A DNA stretch of 34,489 nt from NCBI GenBank assembly GCA_963204705.1, contig CAUJHL010000088.1, positions 1 to 34,489 of the forward strand, in the 5' to 3' direction. This DNA comes from Pseudomonadota bacterium. Its GTDB lineage: Bacteria; Pseudomonadota; Gammaproteobacteria; Pseudomonadales; Moraxellaceae. The notes below the pieces were generated by a model, which was not told the DNA's origin, made no database searches, and saw nothing but the letters and a program-made list of their open reading frames with translations. Position numbers and translations under genes: made by a program. The number at the start of each line of letters is the position of its first letter. Within the stretch, counting starts at the first letter, position 1. Of this stretch, positions 9,445-18,729 are shown piece by piece.

Positions 9445-9827
9445 CTCACTCGTTTCCTCGCCTGACCGCCCGTCCTATTGTTGTGTGGCATTGTGCTGCC
9501 GTGTATTGCCGGGGGGAGTCAGTCACTTCCCTGTCTGTCTTTTTGGTAAATGTACCGTCAGCGCTGCTGCAACATGCCCTGAATGAGCCATTTGCCCCAG
9601 CACAGAGTGTGATGCAGTGCTTGCTTTTCGGCAAGTCATCCAGTCATTTTTTTACAAGTTTTTGTCGCATGGATTGTGTTGCAGAATTTTTGTTGCAGGG
9701 CTTGTGTCGTAGAGTCTGCGGCTTAACCGCGCTGGCGTAACGCCCATACTAACTGTGCCGCTAACGGGGGCTCAACCATTCATAGCTAAAAAGGCAGCGT
9801 CAATAATCCACTGCCAACAATGCAGGC
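9445..9827. other. Intergenic gap between slyX and the 8728-9444 gene
   Basis: This 383-bp stretch has short overlapping ORFs on both strands that lack good start sites or recognisable products. Apart from the ribosome-binding site of the leftward gene and a weak terminator near the slyX end, nothing was identified. Confidence 0.5.
9788..9815 (-). terminator. Weak candidate rho-independent terminator after slyX
   Basis: Read leftward, GGCAG and CTGCC form a 5-bp stem with a 13-nt loop followed by five T residues, 13 bp past the slyX stop. The stem is short, so support is modest. Confidence 0.4.
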
Positions 9828-10127
9828 TCAATAGTGCGGGGGAATATCGCTCGCTGGGTCAAAGGGAGCAATGTCCGCCTCTGCTCCCGCCGCGGCTTCC
9901 AGACGCTGGTACAGCAGTCTGAGCTGGTGCTGCAGGTCTTGGAGCTGGCGATCCTGCTGCGCAATCACGGCATTGAGCGTGTCTACCAGATCGTCCAGAT
10001 AGCTGAGCCGAATTTCCAGCTCATCCACGCGCTGGGACAAAAGTGCCTCCTGCCCATTTAGGTCTGATTGCGGAATGACTGGCTCCACCGCAATGGGAAC
10101 CGCTTCATGATGCGGGGAATTAGGCAT
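9828..10127 (-). CDS. slyX: SlyX family protein
   Basis: A 99-residue protein of the SlyX family, small coiled-coil proteins of unknown biochemical role. The central region (about residues 28-75) is heptad-like (VDELEIRLSYLDDLVDTLNA) and the end DIPPHY is the conserved SlyX C-terminus. The frame continues to a TTG at 10151, but the ATG at 10127 has GGAG 8 nt upstream and is chosen. The N-terminal 25 residues are longer and more Pro/Val-rich than in typical SlyX (about 72 residues). Confidence 0.88.
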   Translation of the reverse strand: MPNSPHHEAVPIAVEPVIPQSDLNGQEALLSQRVDELEIRLSYLDDLVDTLNAVIAQQDRQLQDLQHQLRLLYQRLEAAAGAEADIAPFDPASDIPPHY

Positions 10128-10341
10128 GATTACGGCTCCGGGGAAATGCAAAGTACCTTCGTTGCACGAATACTGTCATTGCTTGCAATTACTTGCAAAT
10201 TTGCCCTACAGCTACTACCCCACTTGAGCCCACTCTCCACAACACTGCACAGTGGCTAGTACACAACAGCGCAACCCTAAGCGCCTACGCAAGCCCACCC
10301 ACGCACTCGTGCCAAAGAAACGATGACGGAGGCAACCCATC

Positions 10342-11010
10342 ATGTCGATACTTTTTGTCAGTACCAGCGCCAACAAGCTGGGCGTCGAACACAAAACCGG
10401 CCTCTGGCTGGAGGAATTTGCCATTCCCTATATGGTGCTAAAAACAGCAGGCCATGAGATTACCGTGGCGTCTCCCTTGGGTGGACAAATTCCACTGGAT
10501 CCCAAGACCGAGCCTAATGATCAACAACGGGCCGAATGGGCACCCGCACTGGCTGCGCTGCAGAATACCGAGGTGCTGTCACGCCTGCCTCCGGTGGACT
10601 GGAAGGCGATCGTCATACCAGGCGGGCACGGGCCACTGGTCGATCTGGCCGACGATCATGCACTGGCGAATTTGTTAGGCCAACAGGATGCCCGTAAGGG
10701 CTTGATTGCTGCGGTGTGCCATGGACCGGCCGGTTTATTGTCGGCTAAAAATGCCAACGGTATTTCCATCATTCAGGGTAGAAAGATCAGTGGCTTTAGC
10801 AACATTGAAGAACGGCTGGCGCTGCTACACGATGTTGTGCCTTTTTTACTGGAAGATCGCTTAAAAGAAGCGGGCGCCAGCTACGATCACACCCTGATCC
10901 CTTTCCACGCGCACATTGTGGAAGATGGTCATTTTATTACTGGCCAAAATCCGGCATCCAGCGAACCACTGGCCAAACGCCTGCTGGAACGTCTGGCGGA
11001 ACGTCCCTAA
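10342..11010 (+). CDS. DJ-1/PfpI family protein (class I amidotransferase-like)
   Basis: A 222-residue member of the DJ-1/PfpI superfamily. The nucleophilic elbow is AAVCHGPAGLL with C126 and H127, and the partner glutamate is likely E24 or E25 in TGLWLEEFAIPY. The motif ASPLGGQIPLDPK at about 43-55 is typical of the Hsp31/HchA-like branch. Members act as glyoxalase III, deglycase or holdase; which applies here cannot be decided. The start is supported by GGAGG about 9 nt upstream. It is divergent from slyX across a gap of about 215 bp. Confidence 0.88.
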   Translation: MSILFVSTSANKLGVEHKTGLWLEEFAIPYMVLKTAGHEITVASPLGGQIPLDPKTEPNDQQRAEWAPALAALQNTEVLSRLPPVDWKAIVIPGGHGPLVDLADDHALANLLGQQDARKGLIAAVCHGPAGLLSAKNANGISIIQGRKISGFSNIEERLALLHDVVPFLLEDRLKEAGASYDHTLIPFHAHIVEDGHFITGQNPASSEPLAKRLLERLAERP

Positions 11011-11060
11011 AAAGCGTTGTCGAAAAGAACCGCTAAGAAGCATCAGTGCAAAGCTTCCGT

Positions 11061-11112
11061 GAGCAGCATTACTGAGCAACGTTACTGAGCAACATTACTG
11101 AGCAGCGTCAGC
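11061..11112. repeat. 13-bp tandem repeat, four units
   Basis: The units GAGCAGCATTACT, GAGCAACGTTACT and GAGCAACATTACT are followed by a diverged GAGCAGCGTCAGC. They lie 50 bp after the stop of the PfpI-like gene, in the gap before the cystathionine lyase-like gene. Confidence 0.85.
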
Positions 11113-11233
11113 CAGAAAGCTCTGGTTGGCCCAGTGCGAGCTAATGAACCACAGGCACAGGGAAGTGTGATGCTGGAGTTTCCGCCAATTCTCGGGATAG
11201 GATAGGCCTTTTACCCATCAGTGGATTGCGACT

Positions 11234-12526
11234 GTGCAGCAAGACCTACCGACATCATCCCCAAACAATAGCTCGATCGAAACACGACTGATTCATTCGC
11301 CCGCTACCAGTGGGGAAGGATTTGCCAGCGCGGCGGTGGCAGTGCACCGCGCCTCCACGACCTATTTCCCGTCTACACGTGCGCTGCGAGAACAAGACTG
11401 GCGGGATGAATCACGTTACAGTTATGGCCTGCACGGTACGCCAACGACGCTCACGCTGGCGCAGCGTATCGCCGAACTGGAAGGTGGTGCAAAGGCGCTG
11501 CTGCTGCCCAGTGGACTGGCGGCGATCAGCCTGGTCAATCTGGCTTTTCTGAATCCAGGCGATACGGTTCTGGTTCCCCTCAATGCCTACAGTCCCACGC
11601 TGGCCATGGCACGCTCGATGATGGGGCGCTACGGCATCACCACGCAGATCTACGATCCCATGGCACCCGACACAGTGGAATGGACAGCCAGCATCCGGCT
11701 GATCTGGCTGGAGGCTGCCGGGTCGATCACGCTGGAATTTCCTGATCTGAATCGCTGGATAGCCACAGCACAGAAGTACGGCGTGATCACGGTGCTCGAC
11801 AATACCTGGGGGGCGGGCTTGGCGTTTGATGCCTTTGCACTGGGCGTGGACATGACCGTACATGCCTTGACCAAATACCCCAGTGGTGGCGCGGATGTCC
11901 TGCTGGGCAGTGTGGTGAGTCGGGATGAATCGCTGCACTGGACACTCAAACACTGCTATAGCCAGCTCGGCATGGGAGTTTCTCCCAGCGATGCCGAGCG
12001 GGTATTGCGCAGTTTGCCCACCTTGCCCTTGCGCTATCGCCAACAGGATCAGACTACCCGGCAGCTGGCTGACTGGCTGCAACGGCCGGAGCGGCAAAGC
12101 GAATTACTGGCGGTACTGCATCCGGCACTCCCTCACAGCATAGGCCATGAGCACTGGAAAACGATTTGCAATAAGCATTTGGACAATCACAACATCAGCC
12201 AAGACAATCAGAATAAGTACCATCAGGGCAAAGCCGCCGGCCTTATCAGCCTGGTGTTTCGGCCCGAGGTCACGCTGGATCAGCTCTACGCCTTTTGCGA
12301 TGCCTTGCGGGTGTTTCGGATTGGCTATAGCTGGGGTGGGCCCGTGAGTCTGGCGATGCCCTATCCCTGGCAGGAGATTCGGGCCAGTGTGCCAGAGGGT
12401 TTTAAGGGCAGTAGCGGCATTTTGCGACTGGCGATTGGGCTGGAAGCGGCAACCGATTTGATCAATGATCTGACACAGGCATGGCCCAGTTTAAGCAACT
12501 TGGGCACTACAGGGACGGCGCCATGA
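11234..12526 (+). CDS. metC: PLP-dependent cystathionine beta-lyase-like enzyme
   Basis: A 430-residue Cys/Met-metabolism PLP enzyme. The family start IETRLIHSP is at about 15-23 and YSYGLHGTP at 62-70. The PLP-binding Asp lies in VLDNTWGAG (D189), and the Schiff-base lysine is K214 in HALTKYPSGGAD. The substrate is probably cystathionine, releasing homocysteine, but related lyases share these motifs. A His/Asn/Gln-rich insertion (about 313-331, NKHLDNHNISQDNQNKYHQ) interrupts the C-terminal domain, and its DNA contains a duplicated GACAATCA. The start is a GTG without a clear Shine-Dalgarno; no in-frame ATG fits better and a stop lies at 11198. The stop overlaps the next start as ATGA, implying coupling with the transporter genes. 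Confidence 0.85.
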   Translation: MQQDLPTSSPNNSSIETRLIHSPATSGEGFASAAVAVHRASTTYFPSTRALREQDWRDESRYSYGLHGTPTTLTLAQRIAELEGGAKALLLPSGLAAISLVNLAFLNPGDTVLVPLNAYSPTLAMARSMMGRYGITTQIYDPMAPDTVEWTASIRLIWLEAAGSITLEFPDLNRWIATAQKYGVITVLDNTWGAGLAFDAFALGVDMTVHALTKYPSGGADVLLGSVVSRDESLHWTLKHCYSQLGMGVSPSDAERVLRSLPTLPLRYRQQDQTTRQLADWLQRPERQSELLAVLHPALPHSIGHEHWKTICNKHLDNHNISQDNQNKYHQGKAAGLISLVFRPEVTLDQLYAFCDALRVFRIGYSWGGPVSLAMPYPWQEIRASVPEGFKGSSGILRLAIGLEAATDLINDLTQAWPSLSNLGTTGTAP

Positions 12527-13896
12527 CTCTGTCCCATTGGAAATTCTTGGCATTACTCGGCGCCATCATCCTTCTGGTGGTCGCTGGGGGGCTGTGGTAT
12601 CAGAACCGCTCACTACCGGTTCCAGCAACGCGGGTGACTCAGGGGCCGCTGATTCAGCAAGTCGTGGCCAGCGGAACCTATGTGCCACCCGAGGTCGCGC
12701 ATCTGGCAGCCGAAGTACCCGGACGGGTCACCCGCCTGTGGGTGCAGGAAGGCGATCGCGTTCAGGCTGGCCAGACACTCATTAGCCTGAGCAGTGACAG
12801 TCAGCTCGCTGCCGTAGCTGAAGCCGAAGCAGCACTGGCCCAACTCGCTAGCAGTACCGTGCCACAGGCGCAGGATGCGCTGGCAGACGCCGAAGTGACC
12901 TATCAGCAAACGACCCGTGAGCGCCAACGGCGCGAGGCCTTGTATCACAAGGGCTTTTTGCCTCTCGAAACGCTGGAGCAGGCGCGCAAGGCCGAAACCT
13001 CTGCCCGTCTGGCACGGGACCGCCTGACCATACAGGCCCGGCATCCCAGCACGGCACAGGGCGATGAAGCACTGTTACGGCGCAAAGTGGACACCGCGCG
13101 AGCGGCACTTGGCAAAACCATTCTCAAAGCACCCTTTGATGGTCGGGTGCAACAGCGGAATGTCGCGGAAGGCGATACCATTCTTGCCGGCAAGAGCCTG
13201 CTGGATCTCCAGCGCGATGACCCAGCGGAAATTCGGGTCCCAGTTGATGAGAAAAGCAGTGCTTCCCTACGCATTGGCCAGCCGGTTGTCCTCATTGCGG
13301 ACGCGCATCCCGGACAAGCGCTGACTGCCCGCGTCACTGCGCTGGCACCGGCACTGGACACCACGCAGGGCACTCTGGAAGCCCGTATTCGCTTGGTTTC
13401 TCCAGAGCCAGACTGGCTACGACCCGGCATGACCCTGACGGCGAGCATCGAAACCGCACGCCGCCCGCAGGCACTGGTCGTTCCCAATGCAGCACTGATG
13501 GCAATTCCCCAGACTTCCGTTGAGACCTCTGTTCAGCCTTCAGCCGAAACGTCCGCTGCTATTCTCCGGCAGGTATTCCGTGTCCGGCAGCAACGGGTGG
13601 AAGCAGTGACGGTACGCATTGGATTACGTGGCGACAGCGCTAGCGAAATTCTGGACAGTGGCAAGTCCGCTACTGCGGGGGCTATTCCTCCGCTGGCGGC
13701 AGGCGATGTGCTCCTACTGGAGCCCCAGCTGGTCGGGAGCCGCGTTTCGCCCCAGCTGCTTTCTCCGGCGAATTCTGTATCGGCTTCACCACGTCATTTA
13801 GTCCCAGAAAATCAGGCTACAGCAAATCAGGCCACAACACGTCCGGCCAGCAACACGCTCAACAACCTGCCCTTACCCGGCACCAATTCGCCATGA
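12523..13896 (+). CDS. HlyD/MacA-type periplasmic adaptor of an ABC exporter
   Basis: A 457-residue membrane-fusion protein. It has an N-terminal transmembrane anchor (about 7-26), a lipoyl-like half near 50-80 (VPGRVTRLWVQEGDRVQAGQ), a coiled-coil hairpin (about 90-180), the second lipoyl half (LKAPFDGRVQQRNVAEGD) and beta-barrel domains. It ends in a low-complexity Ser/Asn/Pro-rich tail of about 50 residues, longer than usual. An internal linker reads TSVE-TSVQ-PSAE-TSAA, encoded by a 12-bp repeat. The ATG at 12523 overlaps the upstream stop by 4 bp and has AGGGA ahead; the frame is open back to 12481 inside the lyase gene. It overlaps the permease start by 4 bp. Confidence 0.92.
   Translation: MTLSHWKFLALLGAIILLVVAGGLWYQNRSLPVPATRVTQGPLIQQVVASGTYVPPEVAHLAAEVPGRVTRLWVQEGDRVQAGQTLISLSSDSQLAAVAEAEAALAQLASSTVPQAQDALADAEVTYQQTTRERQRREALYHKGFLPLETLEQARKAETSARLARDRLTIQARHPSTAQGDEALLRRKVDTARAALGKTILKAPFDGRVQQRNVAEGDTILAGKSLLDLQRDDPAEIRVPVDEKSSASLRIGQPVVLIADAHPGQALTARVTALAPALDTTQGTLEARIRLVSPEPDWLRPGMTLTASIETARRPQALVVPNAALMAIPQTSVETSVQPSAETSAAILRQVFRVRQQRVEAVTVRIGLRGDSASEILDSGKSATAGAIPPLAAGDVLLLEPQLVGSRVSPQLLSPANSVSASPRHLVPENQATANQATTRPASNTLNNLPLPGTNSP
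13513..13560. repeat. 12-bp in-frame tandem repeat in the adaptor gene
   Basis: Four diverged units: ACTTCCGTTGAG, ACCTCTGTTCAG, CCTTCAGCCGAA and ACGTCCGCTGCT. They encode the tetrapeptides TSVE, TSVQ, PSAE and TSAA in a surface linker. Confidence 0.65.
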
Positions 13897-15182
13897 ATGC
13901 CTTGCTGGCGCTGAAAAACAGCCTGTGGCTGGAATGGAAAATTGCCCTGCGCTTTCTGCTGGATAATCGCCTGCAAACCCTGATGATTGCCATTGGCATC
14001 GCGGTGGGGGCTGCCGTCATCGTCTTTATTACGGCGCTGGTCACGGGACTCCAATCCAACATTGTCGAAAAAACCATCGGCAATCAGGCGCATATTCGGC
14101 TGAGCGTTCCAGATCCCGCCAATACACTCCCCTCGGCTACCCCGCATACCACTGTACTGGTGCTCGAAAGCAAACGCGCCCGTACCGTAAAAACCATTCC
14201 CAATTGGCCGCTGGTACTGAGTGCTCTTGACCTAAGATCGGATCTCAGCGTGGTCTCCCCGCTGTTGTCGGGTTCGGCACAGGCCATTCGTGGGCAAGCG
14301 CGACAGGCCATCCAGCTGATGGGGATCGATGTGGCCCGCTATACCCGGCTGATTCCACTCAGGTCTTATGTGAGGTCTGGCAGTCTGAATCTGCGGGCGG
14401 GACAGGTGGTGATCGGGAGTCAGCTAGCGGCTGATCTGGGTGTGCAATCGGGCGACAAACTGGTACTGGAGACCTTGCCACCACTGGCCGCCTCTGGCAC
14501 CGCGAATCGGGCTTCTAGCGAAGCACCAACGACCACCGCGACGCATACCACTGTCCAGATCGCAGGCATTGTCTCGCTGGGGTCAAGTGAACTGGATCGC
14601 ACGCTGGTGTATGCCGATTTAAAGCAAACCCAGTTTTTGCTGGGCCACCCGGGTGCCGTCAGTGTGCTGGAAATCCGTATACCGCACCTGTTTGATGCTG
14701 AAACGCTCGCCGGACAACTGGGTCGTCAGACGGGCTTAAAAGCAGAAAGCTGGATGAGCAAAAATGGTCAATTGCTGAATGCCCTGCGCTCGCAATTGCT
14801 GTCCACGCGGATGATTCGTGGATTTGTGGCATTGTCGGTCGCACTCGGGATCGCCAGTGTACTCGCGGTGAGTGTGGTGCAGCGCACCCGCGAAGTCGGC
14901 ATTTTGCGCGCCATGGGCAGTCAGCGCGGGCAAATATTACGGATTTTTCTCTGGCAGGGTGCTCTACTGGGCCTGCTCGGCTCGCTAGTCGGCGCCACAC
15001 TGGGTCTGGGGCTGGTGGAAGCCTTTAATCGCTTTGGACCCAAATTATTTGTCATTCCTGTCGAGAGCAGCCTGTTTATCGAGGCCATGCTACTGTCCAC
15101 GCTGACCGGCCTACTGGCGGCGGCCATTCCGGCACGGCGGGCAGCCCGTCTCGACCCTGCGACGGCGATCCGCTATGTCTGA
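13893..15182 (+). CDS. FtsX/MacB-type ABC transporter permease
   Basis: A 429-residue inner-membrane permease. TM1 lies at about 29-50 (LMIAIGIAVGAAVIVFITALV), followed by a large periplasmic MacB core-like domain (about 60-285). The C-terminal FtsX domain has three helices (about 305-415) with the conserved VQRTREVGILRAMGSQ loop and the typical end [15 protein letters not shown]. Such permeases are mechanotransmission transporters rather than conventional channels. It overlaps the adaptor gene by 4 bp and the ATPase gene by 8 bp, so the three form one complex and operon. The substrate is unknown. Confidence 0.92.
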   Translation: MNALLALKNSLWLEWKIALRFLLDNRLQTLMIAIGIAVGAAVIVFITALVTGLQSNIVEKTIGNQAHIRLSVPDPANTLPSATPHTTVLVLESKRARTVKTIPNWPLVLSALDLRSDLSVVSPLLSGSAQAIRGQARQAIQLMGIDVARYTRLIPLRSYVRSGSLNLRAGQVVIGSQLAADLGVQSGDKLVLETLPPLAASGTANRASSEAPTTTATHTTVQIAGIVSLGSSELDRTLVYADLKQTQFLLGHPGAVSVLEIRIPHLFDAETLAGQLGRQTGLKAESWMSKNGQLLNALRSQLLSTRMIRGFVALSVALGIASVLAVSVVQRTREVGILRAMGSQRGQILRIFLWQGALLGLLGSLVGATLGLGLVEAFNRFGPKLFVIPVESSLFIEAMLLSTLTGLLAAAIPARRAARLDPATAIRYV

Positions 15183-15888
15183 ACCCGCTGGCGAGCTAGC
15201 GCTTTCGCATCGCGCCGAAATCCTGCGCCTGTCGGGCATTACGCGTGCCTTTCAGCCCGGCACTCCCATGGAAACATGGGTGCTGAAAGGCATTGACCTG
15301 CGCTTACTAGCGGGGGAACTGGTGGCACTCACCGGCCCTTCCGGCTCCGGCAAAAGCACCCTACTCAACCAGATCGGCCTGCTGGACTACCCCACGTCCG
15401 GCCAGCTCTGGATCAATGGCACTGAAACGGCCCAGCTGAATGATCATGAGCGGACAGAATTGCGCAATCGGGCGATCGGGTTTGTTTTTCAGTTTCATCA
15501 TTTGATTCATGCCTTTACGGTACTGGACAATGTCTTGATGCCCCTGATGATCCGTCACGGCAAACCTTCGCCTGCCGATCGGGCACTGGCTGTACAACTC
15601 CTGACAGACATGGGATTGGCCGATCACGCCCATAAACCCGCCTCACAAATTTCCGGCGGACAACAGCAGCGGGTCGCGATTGCCCGCGCGCTCGTCACCC
15701 GACCGGCGCTGCTACTGGCCGACGAACCTACCGGCAATCTGGATACCCAGAGCGCCAATACGGTGTTTGAGCTGTTTCAGCACATTAACCAGCAATACGA
15801 CTGCGCCATACTGGTGGTGACCCACGACCCCGGACTCGCGGCCCGTTGCCAGCGTACCCTGACACTGGTGGATGGACGCATGACCTAA
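15175..15888 (+). CDS. ABC transporter ATPase, LolD/MacB-type
   Basis: A 237-residue nucleotide-binding subunit for the preceding permease. Walker A is GPSGSGKST (54-62), the signature is [15 protein letters not shown], Walker B is [12 protein letters not shown], and the switch histidine lies in VVTHDP. It starts inside the permease gene (8-bp overlap). The family includes LolD (lipoprotein release) and MacB-like exporters; because a HlyD-type adaptor is encoded next to it, an export role is favoured over lipoprotein sorting. Confidence 0.93.
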   Translation: MSEPAGELALSHRAEILRLSGITRAFQPGTPMETWVLKGIDLRLLAGELVALTGPSGSGKSTLLNQIGLLDYPTSGQLWINGTETAQLNDHERTELRNRAIGFVFQFHHLIHAFTVLDNVLMPLMIRHGKPSPADRALAVQLLTDMGLADHAHKPASQISGGQQQRVAIARALVTRPALLLADEPTGNLDTQSANTVFELFQHINQQYDCAILVVTHDPGLAARCQRTLTLVDGRMT

Positions 15889-16012
15889 GACGCATGGCCT
15901 AAGTAGCTTCCACGGCCTGTCGTCTCTTGCCTCTGATCCGCCAAACTGGCATTCAGCGGCTCAATCCGGCATCATGCGCATCCGTTGAATTTACCCGGAG
16001 CCCCGGCACAGC

Positions 16013-18007
16013 ATGGCCCTGATTACCCTGCGCGACATTCATCTGGCTTTTGGCGGTCCTGCCCTGCTGTCGGGCACCCAGTTTGTGCTGGAACCCGGTG
16101 AGCGGGTCTGCCTGATTGGCCGCAATGGCGAAGGCAAATCCACCCTGCTGAAAGTCATTCAGGGCCAGCTGCTGCCTGACTCAGGTGACATCAGCCTGCA
16201 AAATGGCCTACGCATTGCCATGCTGGAACAGGATGTGCCGATGAGTAGCGGCAAAGTGGCCGATATCGTCGCCAGTGGAGCCGGGCCAATTGCCGACATT
16301 TTGCAGCAATACCATGCCCTGAGCGACCGCTGCGCCACCGGCGATATGGCCGCCTGTGAGCAAATGAGTGACCTGCAGGGCGCACTCGACGATCAGAACG
16401 GCTGGGCCCTGGAACGTCAGGTCGATACCATCCTGGACAAAATGGGTCTGGATGGACAGGCCGATCTGTCCTCGCTGTCTGGCGGACGTAAACGTCGTGT
16501 GTTACTGGCCCGTGCCCTGCTGACGCAGCCGGATGTGCTGCTGCTTGACGAACCCACCAACCATCTGGATGTCGAAAGCATTGAATGGCTGGAAAACTTT
16601 TTGCTCGACTGGCCCGGCCTGACGCTCATGTTCATTTCGCATGACCGGGCCTTTGTGGATCGGTTGGCGACCCGGATTGTCGAGCTGGATCGCGGTATTT
16701 TGCGCAGTTATGACGGCAATCCCCCGCACTCCTACGCCCGCTATCTGGAGCTGAAAGCCCAGCAGCTGGAAGCCGAAGAAAAACAAAACGCCAATTTTGA
16801 CAAAAAACTGGCCGATGAAGAGGTCTGGATACGTCAGGGCATCAAGGCCCGCCGTACCCGTAACGAAGGGCGTGTCCGTGCGCTTAAGGCTCTGCGCGAA
16901 GAAGCCAAGGCCCGCCGCAGTCAGCAGGGCAAAGCCAACCTGACCCTGCAGGATGTGCAGAAATCCGGAAAATTGGTATTTGATATCCAGCATTTGTCGG
17001 TGGGATTTGGCGACCGTGAACTGGTACGGGACTTCTCCGCGACCGTGATGCGCGGCGATAAGATTGCCCTGATTGGCGATAATGGCGTCGGCAAAACCAC
17101 CCTGATTCGCGCCCTGCTCGGTGAACAGCCGCACGAAGGTACCGTCAAAACCGGCACCCAGCTGGAAATCGCCTATTTTGACCAATTACGCAATCAGCTC
17201 GACCTCGAACAAACCGTGATCGACAATGTGGGCGCAGGCTCTGATTTTGTCGATATTAATGGCCAGCGCAAACACATCCTCAGCTATTTGCAGGACTTTT
17301 TATTCAGCCCACAGCGGGCTCGCACGCCGGTCAAGGCACTTTCCGGTGGTGAACGCAATCGCCTGTTGCTGGCACGGCTGCTGCTCAAACCGTCCAATCT
17401 GCTGGTGCTGGACGAACCGACCAACGACCTCGACATGGTGACGCTGGAGTTGCTGGAAGACATGCTGGTGGGTTACAAGGGCACCCTGTTGCTGATCAGC
17501 CACGACCGTGCCTTTGTGGATGAAGTTGTGACTTCCACCTGGGTGTTTGATGGTCAGGGCGGCGTCGAAGAATACATCGGCGGCTATCAGGACTATCTGG
17601 TTCAGCGCATGCAAAAAACCCGCATGGGAAAGGATGTGTTGCGCAGTGATTCCCGGGTAGACACCCAGCCGATAGCCAAATCACCGGCGAAAACCACTAC
17701 TAAAACTACCACTAAAATCACCACGAAAACCGATCGCCCAACCGCCGCTCCATCGAAATCCGCTCCCGCAGCAATACCCAAAAAATCAAAATTAAGCTAT
17801 AAAGACCAACGGGAACTGGCGAGCCTGCCCGATGTGATTGCCGCACTGGAACAGGAACAAACCACCTTGCAAGGCCGACTCAACGACGGCCAGTGGTTTG
17901 TCACCGATCCAGACGCTGCGACAGCCGCATCCTTGCGACTGGCCGCCATAGAAGAAGAATTGCTGGAAAAACTGGATCGATGGACTTCGCTGGAAGCGCA
18001 GTCCTAA
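16013..18007 (+). CDS. uup: Uup-type ABC-F ATPase
   Basis: A 664-residue ABC-F protein with two ATPase domains and no membrane segment. The first Walker A is GRNGEGKST (36-44) and the second is GDNGVGKTT. Signatures are LSGGRKRRVLLARAL and LSGGERNRLLLARLL, and the linker contains the conserved WIRQGIKARRTRNEGRVRALK. The C-terminal coiled coil (about 595-664) that binds DNA in E. coli Uup is present after a Lys/Thr-rich linker. ABC-F proteins act on ribosomes, and Uup also affects DNA repair and transposon excision. The linker holds a 12-bp tandem repeat (17690-17737). GGAG lies upstream of the ATG. Confidence 0.95.
   Translation: MALITLRDIHLAFGGPALLSGTQFVLEPGERVCLIGRNGEGKSTLLKVIQGQLLPDSGDISLQNGLRIAMLEQDVPMSSGKVADIVASGAGPIADILQQYHALSDRCATGDMAACEQMSDLQGALDDQNGWALERQVDTILDKMGLDGQADLSSLSGGRKRRVLLARALLTQPDVLLLDEPTNHLDVESIEWLENFLLDWPGLTLMFISHDRAFVDRLATRIVELDRGILRSYDGNPPHSYARYLELKAQQLEAEEKQNANFDKKLADEEVWIRQGIKARRTRNEGRVRALKALREEAKARRSQQGKANLTLQDVQKSGKLVFDIQHLSVGFGDRELVRDFSATVMRGDKIALIGDNGVGKTTLIRALLGEQPHEGTVKTGTQLEIAYFDQLRNQLDLEQTVIDNVGAGSDFVDINGQRKHILSYLQDFLFSPQRARTPVKALSGGERNRLLLARLLLKPSNLLVLDEPTNDLDMVTLELLEDMLVGYKGTLLLISHDRAFVDEVVTSTWVFDGQGGVEEYIGGYQDYLVQRMQKTRMGKDVLRSDSRVDTQPIAKSPAKTTTKTTTKITTKTDRPTAAPSKSAPAAIPKKSKLSYKDQRELASLPDVIAALEQEQTTLQGRLNDGQWFVTDPDAATAASLRLAAIEEELLEKLDRWTSLEAQS
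17690..17737. repeat. 12-bp in-frame tandem repeat in uup
   Basis: Units AAAACCACTACT, AAAACTACCACT, AAAATCACCACG and AAAACCGATCGC encode a Lys/Thr repeat between the second ATPase domain and the C-terminal coiled coil. Confidence 0.8.
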
Positions 18008-18024
18008 CACGGAGCCTGATACGA

Positions 18025-18729
18025 ATGAAGCCTGACCTAACGCTGTGCACCACCCCTTACCGTATGTCCCGACTGGGTCTGGTCATGGGTCTGGCTACCC
18101 TGATACTGAGCGCCTGTGCCAGCCATGGGCCAAGTCCCCAGAGCAACCATGTCTATCATGCGCCGGGTCAGGCCTATTCCGTTGATCTGGGCTCAGCGAT
18201 TTTCCGCGGTGAGGTCAAACTGCGTGAAAGCTGTACGCCGGAAGGCAGCAGTCTGAATATCGTCGATAACGAAGGCCGTTTTTTTCGGATTGATGCCGTC
18301 AACTTGATCAACAATCCCAACATTCCCTTGCCAGAATTTGCCGACGATCCTACCGTCCGTGAATTGGTTTTGCGCTTTTACACCGAAAAAGTGAATACCG
18401 GCGGCAAATTATTGACCCAGACCAGCGTTAATAGCCGTATGGGGCCAGCCCTGTATTCCGTGGTGGAGCTGCCGGTTCAGGGCAAAACCAGCTATCTGGG
18501 CTACCTGATTGCCCGTCGCGGCAACATTGCCTATGTACTGCAGCACCTGCAATCGGTGTACCGCGCTGAACAGATGCGTGCCGCCCTCGGCAGTCTGGCC
18601 GCAGACACCAAAATCCCCGGTGTCCGCCCCAACGTCGAAGGCCAGAAAGATGTGCCGCTGTACATCGACCTGAAGAACTCCACTCCCGAGCAAATCGCTG
18701 AGTGGAAAAAGGCCGCCGACTGCACGTGA
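18025..18729 (+). CDS. Predicted lipoprotein of unknown function
   Basis: A 234-residue protein with a lipobox L-S-A-C and the lipidated Cys at residue 31. The n-region is long; an alternative ATG at 18064 would shorten it but lacks a ribosome-binding site, whereas GGAG precedes 18025. The mature domain is mixed alpha/beta with no motif I recognise, and it ends in KKAADCT. It starts 17 bp after uup, and its TGA overlaps the GTG start of the acyltransferase gene, so it is probably co-transcribed with both. The lipoprotein signal and neighbours suggest an outer-envelope role. Confidence 0.8.
   Translation: MKPDLTLCTTPYRMSRLGLVMGLATLILSACASHGPSPQSNHVYHAPGQAYSVDLGSAIFRGEVKLRESCTPEGSSLNIVDNEGRFFRIDAVNLINNPNIPLPEFADDPTVRELVLRFYTEKVNTGGKLLTQTSVNSRMGPALYSVVELPVQGKTSYLGYLIARRGNIAYVLQHLQSVYRAEQMRAALGSLAADTKIPGVRPNVEGQKDVPLYIDLKNSTPEQIAEWKKAADCT

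Noticed and set aside
15889-15935. Possible hairpin after the ABC ATPase gene
   Set aside because: Complementary GACG/CGTC and GGCC pairs are broken by three mismatches and lack a T-run.
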